This document shows, piece after piece, positions 35,980-45,400 of a stretch of 64,000 bases of DNA. The position numbers were made by a program, and so were the translations under genes. Within the stretch, counting starts at the first letter, position 1, and each line of letters starts with the position of its first letter. The notes under the pieces were generated by a model, which had not been told where the DNA came from, ran no database searches, and saw only the letters and a program-made list of their open reading frames with translations. This stretch comes from Oligoflexia bacterium (GTDB lineage: Bacteria > Bdellovibrionota > Bdellovibrionia > Bdellovibrionales > Bdellovibrionaceae), in NCBI GenBank assembly GCA_016861345.1, contig BOLD01000008.1, positions 1 to 64,000 of the forward strand, written 5' to 3'.

Positions 35980-37017
35980 CTACTGCGGCTGGATGATGAT
36001 CGTGGTTCGTGCTTTTTGGTTCTTAATAATCTCACCAATATTAGTTGGAGCTCGTGGTGGTAGTGGTGGTGGTGGTGGCGCACAGACGCCGCCACCACTG
36101 CCACATGGATTTGCTGGAGGTGGAGGTGGTGGAGGTGGTGGTGGAGGTGGCGGTGGGGGTTCGGGCTTCCCCTCGGGACCTTGGTCTGGTTTTGGTGAGC
36201 TTGGTCCGCCCTCAGCCGCAGAAGCAGGTTCACGTTTACCTTCTTTTTTCTCAGCAGGCTGATCTGATTTAGCTTCTTTTTTTGGCTCGTCCTTCTTGGG
36301 CTCATCTTTTTTGTCTTGCTTCTTTTCTTCTTGAGCTTGCTTTTGCTCAGAACCCTGCTGTCCTTTGTTGTTTTCTTGCGAGTTACCAGCAGATTCTTGA
36401 TTCATCTTATTTAAGTCTTCCTTCGGCATAGCCTTAGGAGCTTCTGGAGCTTTACCTTGGTCTACAGTAGTCGTTTGTCCGGGGCGAACGTAGACAGGGT
36501 TTTGAATTTTTCCACCAGGTCCCATTGTTCCAACGGCGACCATACCAGAGAAGGTGATAACTGAAGTTTGTCTTGTCGCTACGCTATAGCCCGTGATGAA
36601 GTCCGTACCGCGGACACCGGCAACAGCGGCTGGAGTTTTAATGTTGAATTGATTTTGTTCACCGTCGTATTTTTGCTCGACGCTGGCTCGGACTTTACCG
36701 TATTCGACTTTCAGTTCGACATTTTTAGAGCTCGAAGTGCTTTCGTATTTTGCAATAACCACTTTTGATTCAGGTGAAATGTTCAGAACGTTTCGGTCTG
36801 ACATGACAATTTTAGCTCTTGAATCTGGGCCCGCTGTGATGGTGTCACCCTCGACTACTTTTGATCCAACTTTGGCGGCGTCAGTTTTTCCACCCTTAGC
36901 AGATGTGATTTTGATATCACCTTTTACCACCATCATGATACCGCTGGCTTCTGCAAACGCTTGAGAGGCAAGAAAAAGAACCGAAGTCAGGACAGTGGCA
37001 ATAACTGTTTTCTTCAT
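35980..37017 (-). CDS. FecR-domain periplasmic protein with polyproline tail
   Basis: A 345-residue protein with a signal peptide (cleavage near AFAEA) and a FecR-type domain at about 28-170, recognised by VVKGDI, VGSKVVEGDTITAG and TPAAVAGVRGTDF. FecR domains transmit or scaffold signals at the envelope. Residues 190-280 are low-complexity, rich in Lys, Glu, Gln and Pro, and a run of about 15 prolines lies at 284-300, followed by CGSGGGVC and a second proline run. Such a rod could span the periplasm or bind a GYF/SH3 partner. The mirror frame on the other strand reads as polyglycine and is not a gene. Confidence 0.78.
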   Translation of the reverse strand: MKKTVIATVLTSVLFLASQAFAEASGIMMVVKGDIKITSAKGGKTDAAKVGSKVVEGDTITAGPDSRAKIVMSDRNVLNISPESKVVIAKYESTSSSKNVELKVEYGKVRASVEQKYDGEQNQFNIKTPAAVAGVRGTDFITGYSVATRQTSVITFSGMVAVGTMGPGGKIQNPVYVRPGQTTTVDQGKAPEAPKAMPKEDLNKMNQESAGNSQENNKGQQGSEQKQAQEEKKQDKKDEPKKDEPKKEAKSDQPAEKKEGKREPASAAEGGPSSPKPDQGPEGKPEPPPPPPPPPPPPPPPANPCGSGGGVCAPPPPPLPPRAPTNIGEIIKNQKARTTIIIQPQ

Positions 37018-37153
37018 AGAAAACTCCTTGTCAGTAGACCTTATTCTTATCGGATAGTCGATTTGGATACTTAAAGAGTATTTCTGAAATATCAGAGTTG
37101 ATTAATGTCTCAAGCTGAGAATCATATCAGTTTGAGATAAAGATGCTGTGAAG

Positions 37154-37552
37154 TTACTTGTTTTTGATAAACCCGATGACATCCCTAAAAAATCCAGAAC
37201 TTTCTTCTTCGTGACCAAGTGATGATTGTCTCTTCGAACGATTTTTAGTAACACTAAAAATGGCTGATTGAAGATCTTCAAAGTGAAAGGGCTTGTTGAG
37301 CTGAGGCTCAAAATCCATAGAGCCGCCAGAGATCGCGATCAGTGGAATATGCAACTTTGAGCAAGCTTTTTTGACTTCGTTGAATTTAACGACGGTATTT
37401 CGATAGTCACCGAGAACAACATCGGCATCTTGCCATTTAGGGTCGTTGATGTCTGTGCAGCTATAGACTTTATAGTCTGCGTCTTCTAACAATTCTTTAA
37501 ACATTTCAATGATATCTTGGTCGTCTTCAAAAATGACTACTTTCAGTGGCAT
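37154..37552 (-). CDS. CheY-like receiver domain protein
   Basis: A 132-residue single-domain response regulator. The acidic pocket is FEDDQ near the N-terminus, the phospho-acceptor Asp is in LGDYRN, Ser in AISGGS replaces the usual Thr/Ser switch, and Lys is in NKPFHF. The last 25 residues are a charged tail. No output domain is present, so it would act by protein contact as CheY does. It lies 12 bases after the outer-membrane protein gene of the motor-like cluster, which suggests that the apparatus is signal-controlled. Confidence 0.78.
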   Translation of the reverse strand: MPLKVVIFEDDQDIIEMFKELLEDADYKVYSCTDINDPKWQDADVVLGDYRNTVVKFNEVKKACSKLHIPLIAISGGSMDFEPQLNKPFHFEDLQSAIFSVTKNRSKRQSSLGHEEESSGFFRDVIGFIKNK

Positions 37553-37564
37553 GATTATTCGCTC

Positions 37565-38137
37565 CTAAAAATGTAACTGAAGTCCTAATGAGATATCAGT
37601 ATAACTCATTATTGCACTGGCGGGACCATTTAGGCTCATCATTCTCAAAATAACACGAGTTGACGTGTTATTCGTCAGTTGCAGTTCGGTTCCTCCTGAG
37701 AAACCAAATCCAGAATATGAAGATTGTACTGATTGAAATTGACGTTGATGAAATGATCCTCCCAAAAAGGGACGCCATTTTTCAATTTCCCAATATGAAA
37801 CATTTTGGTTGATGATGTTCACTCCGCTTCCAGAGTTCATTGGGAAGAAGTGAACAGTTAAGTCTGGTCCAAATCCCATATCGCCGCGGAAAGTTTTTGA
37901 ATAAAAAATAGTATAACCAGGGCAGAGCTCAACTTGGGGAAAAATTTGAAAGCTTGCGCTGAGCGAATAGACGCCTGGAGTTGAAAGGTTGACAGTCGTG
38001 GTCGAGGAAGACGTTGTCGTGGGGGCGGTGGCGTTGATGCTATAGGCACCCACATCAATGTTCAGCTTTTGAGCCTTGGCTGAGAGGCCAAAGCCTAGAA
38101 TGATCATGATGGTTGCAATTGCCTGAAGATAGTTCAT
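37565..38137 (-). CDS. Outer-membrane beta-barrel-like protein
   Basis: A 190-residue exported protein with a signal peptide ending near SAKAQ (residue 22). The mature part alternates polar and nonpolar residues (SFQIFPQVELCPGYTIFY, DLTVHFF, TDISLGLQLHF), ends with Phe, and so resembles a small 8-stranded barrel. A Thr/Ser-rich segment lies near residues 38-50. Its ATG overlaps the stop of the FliF-FliG-like gene by one base, tying it to that operon. It could anchor the machine to the outer membrane; no family was recognised. Confidence 0.65.
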   Translation of the reverse strand: MNYLQAIATIMIILGFGLSAKAQKLNIDVGAYSINATAPTTTSSSTTTVNLSTPGVYSLSASFQIFPQVELCPGYTIFYSKTFRGDMGFGPDLTVHFFPMNSGSGVNIINQNVSYWEIEKWRPFLGGSFHQRQFQSVQSSYSGFGFSGGTELQLTNNTSTRVILRMMSLNGPASAIMSYTDISLGLQLHF

Positions 38138-39846
38138 TATGCAGCTTTCTGAGAGTTCTCTTCTTCGGTTGAATGGTGGGGGTGCGCATCAGGCATCTGT
38201 TCCATCATTTTTTTGTACTGTTGAAAAGCAATAGCAATTTTCTCTCTGACTTCACCTGTAGCTTCAGCAGAAGGGTGGGATCTGTCTAATTGCTTCAGCA
38301 ATTCAATAAATCTAAATTTTTGGCGATCTGAGAAGAAGTGGTCAATTAGTTGTCTCTGAGTGCGAGGGATATTGTTCATGGCTAACGACCAATCTTCTAA
38401 ACTTATACTTTGAACAAAATTTTTCAACTTGGATTGATCATATTCAAAAACAGGAAAGAAAGGGGGGCGAAGAATCGGAAGCATCGAGTCCTTGAGGACA
38501 GCTCCATAAACTTCTTTTTCTACAATAAGATCTGCCGTTTTTAGATAAATCGCTAATTCAACTTCTTTCTTATAATGGGCAAGTGAATCAAAAGATCTCA
38601 GTGGGTTGATCTTCAGCGCGATCTCTGAATATTTTTTAATCTGATCTGGTGTTAGAGGAGTCAGGTCTTTATTTGACTGCTTAAGGATAATGCCCCATTC
38701 GCCCGGCATTAAATCCCGAGCAACTCCGATAGATAAATTTTGTGGCAGGTGTCTGAGAATGCAAAGTGCATCGTCATGAGGAATTGATTTTAGAAACGTT
38801 GGAAGATGAGAATTTAATCTCCAGCAGCAGATCAGAAAATGCTCCCAAGGACCATTCAGGTTTGCTCTCAGTCCTTTAATGAGTTTATTCATTAGTTCAA
38901 AAGAAATATGATCAATGTCGCCCGGGTCAGATAGGGCTTTCAACCAAGAATCTGAATAGCTATATGAAAATAACTTTTGGCGTATATACATCGGAAATTC
39001 AGCGAGCAGGGCTCCTGCAGATCTAGGATGTAGAGAAATATAGTGTTCAACAGTGATCATGTCTTCCAGAGTTGGAAAGGCCGAGGTACCTTCGATTTTC
39101 TTGGTTAGGCTTAAGATGACCTCTGTCATTTTTAGGGTATCGTTGATTTGAATTTGTCCACTAGAAATACCCGAACTTACCGAACCACTGGGAGAGCTTG
39201 GTATGGCTGCAGCGTTCATTGTTCCTATAGGTCCGGAAGAAGAACTTTCACCAGTTGAAACTTTGATATTTCGAATTGCTCTCGTAATTCTTGTAATGGC
39301 CACTGATGAAACCATAAAGTAAACAAGTCCTAGCAGGAATATAATTGCAACGCCTAACCCCAAGATCCAGGTTGTATACTGATTTGTTGGTTTTGCTGTT
39401 GGCCAATATTTGATCTGAATATCAATTGAGTCTCTTCCGTCAACAAGGAATAGTCTTGAAGTTAAAACCAATTTAATATCATTGATTTGTTGCTCATCTA
39501 GGGTCTGAGGAAGATTCACTCGAACTGAAATTTTATTGACGCGATTTAATAATTCATAATTTGTTCGGGCAGGATCATCCCACTCGTCTCGGATTTCCTC
39601 TGCTGCTTCGTAATAAGGCAGAGATTCTTTGTTCATTGATTTGTCAGCTCCTGCACGGTGCAGGGGTTCAATGCTCACTTTCACGTTAAATGAAACACCT
39701 GGTATCATGTCACGAAGGACAACCTGAGCTTCTGAAGAAAGCAGTTTTTCAAGCTCTAAAACGCGAGCATGCCTGGCTTCAGCAGCAAGACAGTAGGTCA
39801 ATGTTAATGTCAGTACTGAAATCAGTGTGAGGATTTTATTTTTCAT
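38137..39846 (-). CDS. FliF-FliG-like fusion protein (putative rotor of a non-flagellar motor)
   Basis: A 569-residue membrane protein. Residues 1-22 are a signal peptide or first TM. Residues 28-150 resemble the membrane-proximal FliF part: ELEKLLSSEAQ, then RVNKISVRVNLP and VDGRDSIDIQIKYWP, the pattern that precedes the second TM of FliF. A TM follows at 158-180. The cytoplasmic part from about 240 resembles FliG, with SLHPRSAGALLAEFP and ILRHLPQNLSIGVARDLMP as ARM-type repeats. ILRPPFFPVFEYDQSKLKNF through SDRQKF, to about residue 550, matches the FliG C-terminal torque domain. The Arg in SDR is retained, but the ALKG lysine is replaced. ATG at 39846 has GGGGAGG upstream and overlaps the motB-like gene by 11 bases. 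Confidence 0.7.
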   Translation of the reverse strand: MKNKILTLISVLTLTLTYCLAAEARHARVLELEKLLSSEAQVVLRDMIPGVSFNVKVSIEPLHRAGADKSMNKESLPYYEAAEEIRDEWDDPARTNYELLNRVNKISVRVNLPQTLDEQQINDIKLVLTSRLFLVDGRDSIDIQIKYWPTAKPTNQYTTWILGLGVAIIFLLGLVYFMVSSVAITRITRAIRNIKVSTGESSSSGPIGTMNAAAIPSSPSGSVSSGISSGQIQINDTLKMTEVILSLTKKIEGTSAFPTLEDMITVEHYISLHPRSAGALLAEFPMYIRQKLFSYSYSDSWLKALSDPGDIDHISFELMNKLIKGLRANLNGPWEHFLICCWRLNSHLPTFLKSIPHDDALCILRHLPQNLSIGVARDLMPGEWGIILKQSNKDLTPLTPDQIKKYSEIALKINPLRSFDSLAHYKKEVELAIYLKTADLIVEKEVYGAVLKDSMLPILRPPFFPVFEYDQSKLKNFVQSISLEDWSLAMNNIPRTQRQLIDHFFSDRQKFRFIELLKQLDRSHPSAEATGEVREKIAIAFQQYKKMMEQMPDAHPHHSTEEENSQKAA

Positions 39847-40525
39847 TTTTTGCCTCCCCAGGTTCGATAATAAGAACAACAGTTCGAGCCATATCAAGAA
39901 CTGATGTCGGTTTTCGCTGTGACTCTGGTAATTTCTGTAAATCATCAAGGGTCATGACAAGTTCTCCATATCCGCCGAGCTTCATTCGGCCAAGAGGAAT
40001 CCCAATATGCTGAAGTTCTCGCATAACGGTGATTGATCGCAGTGCAGAGAGTTCTAAGTTGTCTTTAAAGCGAGGGTTTGATTTTTGCCTAACTTTTTTC
40101 ACATCTGTGAATGCCCGAATGCTGATATTGTATTTGCCAGTATAGGGCCTATATTTTTCATAAAAACTCTTTAGAGCCTTGCTTCCGTCTTTTGTTAATT
40201 CTAGAGATCCACTATTAAAGAAAGATATACCGGGAAACTCGACAAATAAACGAGGCCCGATTTGGTACACTTTTCCTGAGAGATTTTCAGATAATGGCTC
40301 ATTGGGATGCTTGGATGATTTCTTTTCGCTTGCGATTGTACGGTCTTGCTTAAAGGCCGATGAAACAATTTCTATTTTTAAGTTTTTCTTATCTTGAAAT
40401 TTGTCAGCCGCGAAGAACATGATGAAGAAAGTCAATAGCAGTGTGACCATGTCGCCATAACTGATGGCCCATGATCCTTCACCGTCGACTTCGTATCTAT
40501 GTTTCAATCTTGACTTTTTTTGCAT
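39836..40525 (-). CDS. MotB-like stator protein
   Basis: A 229-residue protein with one TM and an OmpA-like peptidoglycan-binding domain. The TM segment SWAISYGDMVTLLLTFFIMFF has Asp25 in the place of the ion-carrying Asp32 of E. coli MotB. The C-terminal domain (about 90-222) has RAFTDV and NLELSALRS, the residues that bind peptidoglycan, then GGYGE. It should pair with the MotA-like protein encoded immediately upstream (ATG overlaps its stop by one base) to form an ion-driven stator. The next gene is the FliF-FliG-like protein, not a flagellar or chemotaxis gene. Confidence 0.88.
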   Translation of the reverse strand: MQKKSRLKHRYEVDGEGSWAISYGDMVTLLLTFFIMFFAADKFQDKKNLKIEIVSSAFKQDRTIASEKKSSKHPNEPLSENLSGKVYQIGPRLFVEFPGISFFNSGSLELTKDGSKALKSFYEKYRPYTGKYNISIRAFTDVKKVRQKSNPRFKDNLELSALRSITVMRELQHIGIPLGRMKLGGYGELVMTLDDLQKLPESQRKPTSVLDMARTVVLIIEPGEAKNEK

Positions 40526-41301
40526 TAAGCAGCTTCCTCTAAATTTTCAAACGTTAATCGGTGCTCATCAGGAACCATGGCATTGAGCATTTCGTGTGCT
40601 TCGATATAAGAAGCCTTATTGCTGAGGAGAAGTACGGATTCAATAGCAAGTTCTGCATAGTCTTCTTCCTCTTCAGATTTTTTAAGAAGTAATTCGCCAA
40701 TAGGATTTACAATAAAGTTTGCTACAAGAAGTCCATACATTGTGGCTACAAGGGCAATGGACATCTGGGCGCCTAATTGGCTGGCCTGGCTGGCCTCGGC
40801 CAGAGATCTCATGATGTTCACAAGACCAAGTACAGTTCCCATCAGACCAAAGGCCGGTGGATATTTTGCTAAGTTTCTTACTGCTGCACTGATTTTTTTC
40901 CAACGCTTAATTGTTTGAAACATTCTTTCTTGAAGAATGATTTCAATTCGATCAGTTGGAAGACCAAGATAGACAAGTTCAACTCCGTCAGAAAGAATTT
41001 TTTTATAGAGCCAGTCATTTGCTCTATCAGGACTTGGTGCCATTCCTTTTGTGACGCTAATGCATTCGCGCAGAACACTGGGAAATTGCGGTTTTTCTTT
41101 TCGCACTAAGAACTTGGTAGCTTTCCAGATATCTTTTCTATATTCCCATGGTAAAAGAATAATTCCAAGTGTGATTGTTCCGCCTAGAACCATCACAAGG
41201 GCGACAAAGTCGTAATAAGTGACAATAGATTGATCTAGATGATGAATTGCTGTCAATAATGAGATGCCTGACAGTAAGACAAGGATGGGTAATAAAATCA
41301 T
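40525..41301 (-). CDS. MotA-like stator protein
   Basis: A 258-residue protein with four TM helices and a cytoplasmic loop between the second and third. YPPAFGLMGTVLGLVNIM (from Tyr147) and SIALVATMYGLLVANFIVNP (ending Pro200) carry the two prolines that in E. coli MotA (173 and 222) are needed for torque. The loop contains ILSDGVELVYLGLPTDRIE, typical of MotA. This matches MotA better than ExbB/TolQ, which have three helices. ATGA overlap with the PEGA/TPR lipoprotein gene upstream and a one-base overlap with motB downstream show a tight operon. Confidence 0.88.
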   Translation of the reverse strand: MILLPILVLLSGISLLTAIHHLDQSIVTYYDFVALVMVLGGTITLGIILLPWEYRKDIWKATKFLVRKEKPQFPSVLRECISVTKGMAPSPDRANDWLYKKILSDGVELVYLGLPTDRIEIILQERMFQTIKRWKKISAAVRNLAKYPPAFGLMGTVLGLVNIMRSLAEASQASQLGAQMSIALVATMYGLLVANFIVNPIGELLLKKSEEEEDYAELAIESVLLLSNKASYIEAHEMLNAMVPDEHRLTFENLEEAA

Positions 41302-41897
41302 TGTTTTCCTCCTGGTCGTATTCCTTCTATTTTCTCGATGACCTTGACGAGTTCTTGTGAGGTCGGATCAAGATCAAGTGCTTTCTTGTAATTCAGAAGT
41401 GCTGGTTCAAGTCTTTTATCAAGATAGTAGACATTGCCTAGCAGGCTATAGAGTGTGCTCACATTTGGATAGTGAGCAATAAGCCTGTTGATTTTTTGAA
41501 TTGATAGGTCAAATTGTTTTCGCTGGATATCTCTTTGGATATCTGCAATGCCAGAAGCAATTTCATTAATGGCTTGGTCAGTCTTTTTCCCTTCGAGAAC
41601 TCGGGTGTCCTGAGCTAAGTTCACTGTGAGGTCAATGGCCTTATCAAAGCCACTTCGAGGAACGAAAACAGTTGATGAAATATGTCCTGGTTTACGGAAC
41701 TCAATTTGTAGAGAATCATTTGTCGGATTGATGTCCTGCGTATTTTGTTGGAGTGGAGTTTTGCCAACAATTTTTTTCGTACCATTTTTATATGTGATTT
41801 CAATTTCAGCTTCACTTGGATTTGACTGAAGACGGTAAGAAGGTGTTGCGCACCCAGCAATGATGAAGAAAAACATGAAGATATTAAAATAGCGCAT
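41298..41897 (-). CDS. PEGA/TPR lipoprotein
   Basis: A 199-residue lipoprotein with lipobox IIAGC (near residue 16). Residues 20-95 resemble a PEGA-type beta domain (IEITYKNGTKKIVGKTPL, then a KPGH turn). Residues 105-190 contain TPR-like helices with LYSLLGNVYYLDKRLEPALLNYKKALDLDP. TPR domains mediate protein contacts, so it could join the motor to outer-membrane or surface parts. It overlaps the motA-like gene by four bases and follows the small TM-protein gene by 72 bases. Confidence 0.72.
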   Translation of the reverse strand: MRYFNIFMFFFIIAGCATPSYRLQSNPSEAEIEITYKNGTKKIVGKTPLQQNTQDINPTNDSLQIEFRKPGHISSTVFVPRSGFDKAIDLTVNLAQDTRVLEGKKTDQAINEIASGIADIQRDIQRKQFDLSIQKINRLIAHYPNVSTLYSLLGNVYYLDKRLEPALLNYKKALDLDPTSQELVKVIEKIEGIRPGGKQ

Positions 41898-41969
41898 AGA
41901 AACTCCTAAACCTCTAATCGGAAGAATAGGACTTTCATGTAAGTCGAGTTTAGTATGAAATTAACGCGA

Positions 41970-42401
41970 CTATAGTCTGACTATATTTTTTGGAATTAGC
42001 TTTGATCGCGCTTGGTTAATGGCTTGATCTATTTTTTCAATTTCTTTCAAAGATGGATACAGGACCTTTGTCGCTATCACCAATTCGGACAAGTGAGTGT
42101 CCAGGTGAGAGTTCACCTCTTCTATTGCAGTCACATCTGAAAAGTTATTGGCCTTCCAGTTTGGAGCATGTGCCAAAAACCCTGAAATAGCACCTGACTG
42201 AGATTTAGATTCGACTAAAAGCTTTTGAACAGTCTGAGCCTTTGCTTGGTACAGGGGGATCAGTATTTCATTATATTCTGTAATCGAAACAGGGGTAGTG
42301 ATTTGACTAACCCGCATGTGTTTGATCTTAAAAAAAAGAAATGTCCCGCCCATTGAAACAAAAATAAGACTTAGAACAAAGATGATTTCACTGCGTTTCA
42401 T
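41970..42401 (-). CDS. Single-TM hypothetical protein
   Basis: A 143-residue protein not recognised by family. Residues 5-25 form one hydrophobic segment (IIFVLSLIFVSMGGTFLFF) followed by KIKH, so the C-terminal part is predicted periplasmic. The rest is helical with Gln, Ser and Lys and no cysteine. It starts one base after the stop of the giant lipoprotein gene and belongs to the motor-like cluster by position. A structural or assembly role is only inferred from context. Confidence 0.6.
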   Translation of the reverse strand: MKRSEIIFVLSLIFVSMGGTFLFFKIKHMRVSQITTPVSITEYNEILIPLYQAKAQTVQKLLVESKSQSGAISGFLAHAPNWKANNFSDVTAIEEVNSHLDTHLSELVIATKVLYPSLKEIEKIDQAINQARSKLIPKNIVRL

Positions 42402-42402
42402 T

Positions 42403-45400
42403 TTACCACCATCTTCTCACCATTCGAATGATATGGTTGTTGTATTCTGTAATATACAAGTTTCCTTCATCGTCAAAGGTTAATCCATAAGGAGAGTTAA
42501 AGGTTGCATTCAGTCGGCCAATTTTTTCTTGTTCGCGGCATAGCGGCGCTCCACCACGAATTCCAGACGCATTTGAAGGACCAGCGGCAAGAGTTCCATC
42601 ATCGTCTGCATAGCGTAGAGCACAGTAGATCGAGTGGGCACCGCTTGATCCACCATTGAGATCACCTGCAGACCAACAGACTTTATCATTAGAGCCTTGT
42701 GAGCCTACGGTTTCTGTCCAAGATGCAACACCACCGATATTTGAAGCTCCAGATGATGCTGTATAGTTGTAAATTGTTTTCACGACTACAGGGCTGACTG
42801 TTGTTGCTCGTGCTGAGACGCTAACGGGGACTGTGTTCTTGAAAGTGACACCAGTCGTAAGGGTATTGATGTAACGAACAAAGCCGGTTGTGTCCGCATA
42901 TTGGTCGACAAAGAAATAGTTGCCAGGATTAGCTGTGTCAGGAGTAAAGGCTCGTGGATACCGAGTTCTCATGTTATCAATTGTTGAGTCCTGAGTGGTC
43001 GGTACTGTTGATGCGCATGATCCGGTCTGTGGTCTCCACAATTTTCCATTTATATCAAGGCGGAGCATGCAATGCTCATCATATTCGATAATATAAATTT
43101 CGCCATCGATATAGGCAATGTCTTCTGGGCCGAATAATTTCGCATTAACAGCAGTCATTCCGTCTGAATTGCCTGAGGAGCCCCAAGTCACGCAACCTGA
43201 TCCTGTGTCGCCGGCGACCGTTTTAACTTTTCCAGGTAAAAGATTTCCCACGCCATAGAAATTTGAAATTGTTGGTCCAGACATGTTCACCGCTCGAACC
43301 AGACATGTTGTTGAACCATTTCGTTCAGTGTAGAAGAGCACATAATTTGTAGGTGATGCAGCGGACGGGTATGGAATGACTTTAAATCCGCGAGGATTAC
43401 GCATTCCTTCGGCAATCGCATCGTTACCCTCTGTATAGCTTGAAGCATAGCCATTGCCGGCAATAACTTCAGTGATCCCTGTTGTGATATTCATTCGACG
43501 AATACGATGATTGCTCAATTCAGAGAAGTAAATGTAACCGCCGAGATGTTCAATTTTGTACGGGTTGTAGAGTGCAACTTGAGTTGAATCAATTGCAGTG
43601 ACATTTGCTCTCCAGCGATCACGTCCAAGGCCGATTAATTGACGAACAAAGCCATTTGTATCAAGTTCAATCTTTCTACCACGATAGTTAGAATAATCAG
43701 CAACAAGAACAGCATCGCGTGCGAGATTAACTGATACTCCATAAGGGTCTTGAACTGCTGATCCCCAGGCAGCCTGGTCATCCCCGTTAAATCCCTGACT
43801 GGTGTAAGTCGGGCTTGCAATGCTGTCAGGCCGAGCAAGGATCATATTTGCTTGGTTGTTAGCAAAAGTGCGCCCACTATAACTTTGGCTGCTGCCACTG
43901 ATATTAATCAAACTAATTGAATCATAGTTATTAGTATCTGTAGCTATAAAGAAATAATCTGGATAACCCGTTCCCCCATTGCGTAGCACAGCAAAACCAG
44001 TTGGCGATGTCAGCTTCATAGCTCCAATTTTTGTAGCATTTGCATATTCATTAAATGAGCCTGGTCCTGTATTGTCGTAGCCACCCATAGACCCAACCCA
44101 ACCATTTGGTAGATATACATGTCTTTTGTAATAGGCAAATTTGTTGTAATCAGTTGCCCCAAATGTCATTCGAGGCATCACAGTTGTGCAAGTTGCATCT
44201 GAGTAGAAGGTTCCAAAGTTATTATGTGCTGGCGCTACATAGCGAGTTGCTCCAGAAGCTGTTGTGGCGTTTGAGGCATTCCAAAGTTGGAATTCAACAG
44301 GGAGACATTCGTCATACTTAAATTTTGGAGCAGCAAAGACAACAACACGAGTTGGTGTCGCGCCGACTGCAGAAACAACAGGCGATGATGTTGCTGTGAT
44401 TGGGCCAGGATATGTTGCTGTAATGGTGTATGTGTTATTAGTTGTGGGCTTGATGTATACAGTTTTGTGAGTATCGCCTGCAGGAATTGTAAATTGGTTC
44501 GAAGGTAGAGCTGATGAGCAGGCATCATCGCTGTAGAAGTTTGCAGCGAAGTTCGCACTCATTGTAATCGTCGAGGCTGAAGCTGAAGAAATAGGAGTAG
44601 CTCCATTCAGTAGGCCAACGCTGACGGCGTGACAGCCGCCATTCACCATGCGAGACATTGAGCCCACTTGAAGAGCATTAACAGTATTGTTGGTGACATT
44701 CACAGCTTGTGTGGAAACAGCGTTGTAATTGGCAAGCTGTCCTGTTGTTGATAAATCGAGAGCATTGAAGGAAAGTGCTGTGGCCGATGTGTGGTCCGAT
44801 GTTAGAGAAGAGTAAATTGTAATTGGCGAGCCAGATCCATTGTAAACTTTGATGCGGTTTCCGTGACTTGTGCCATTCACGCGTTCAATCCAATAAACAA
44901 GTCCATTGGCATCGGCGTCGATTGCATATGGGCTTGCTGTGTAGACTGTGGCTCCCGTTGCTGGCGTGATATCACCGCCACCTGGTCCATCTGGCATTGC
45001 CCACCCTGATCCAGGGACTGAGTTGGCTCCAGTTGTGGATTGTCGGCCCGCAATTGTCACAGTTTTTGTATAGTTTGTTGTATCGGTGGGGTCATCAACA
45101 TTGACCCGTTTAACAACGTGTTGACCGTAGCAGGCCACGTAAAGATAGCGCCCAGACATAGTCGCAGCGGCAGGTGCATTGCAACTATGATTTTGACCAT
45201 AGCCATTATCCGTATTCGATGCAGTTACGTTTGTGGCATTTCCACCAGATTGGCCAAGAATCCGAACAACTTTTCCAGAGCCATTCAGTGCAAGTACGCG
45301 ATGATTTGAATAGTCGGTAATATATAAGATGCTTCGGACGCTGTCATAGGCAAGACCAGAGGGGTTATTCAATTTAAAGACGGGCATTGAAACTGCGGGT

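Noticed and set aside
35900-36262. Plus-strand open frame with polyglycine
   Set aside because: It is the antisense of the polyproline and charged tail of the FecR-domain gene and has no ribosome site or signal.
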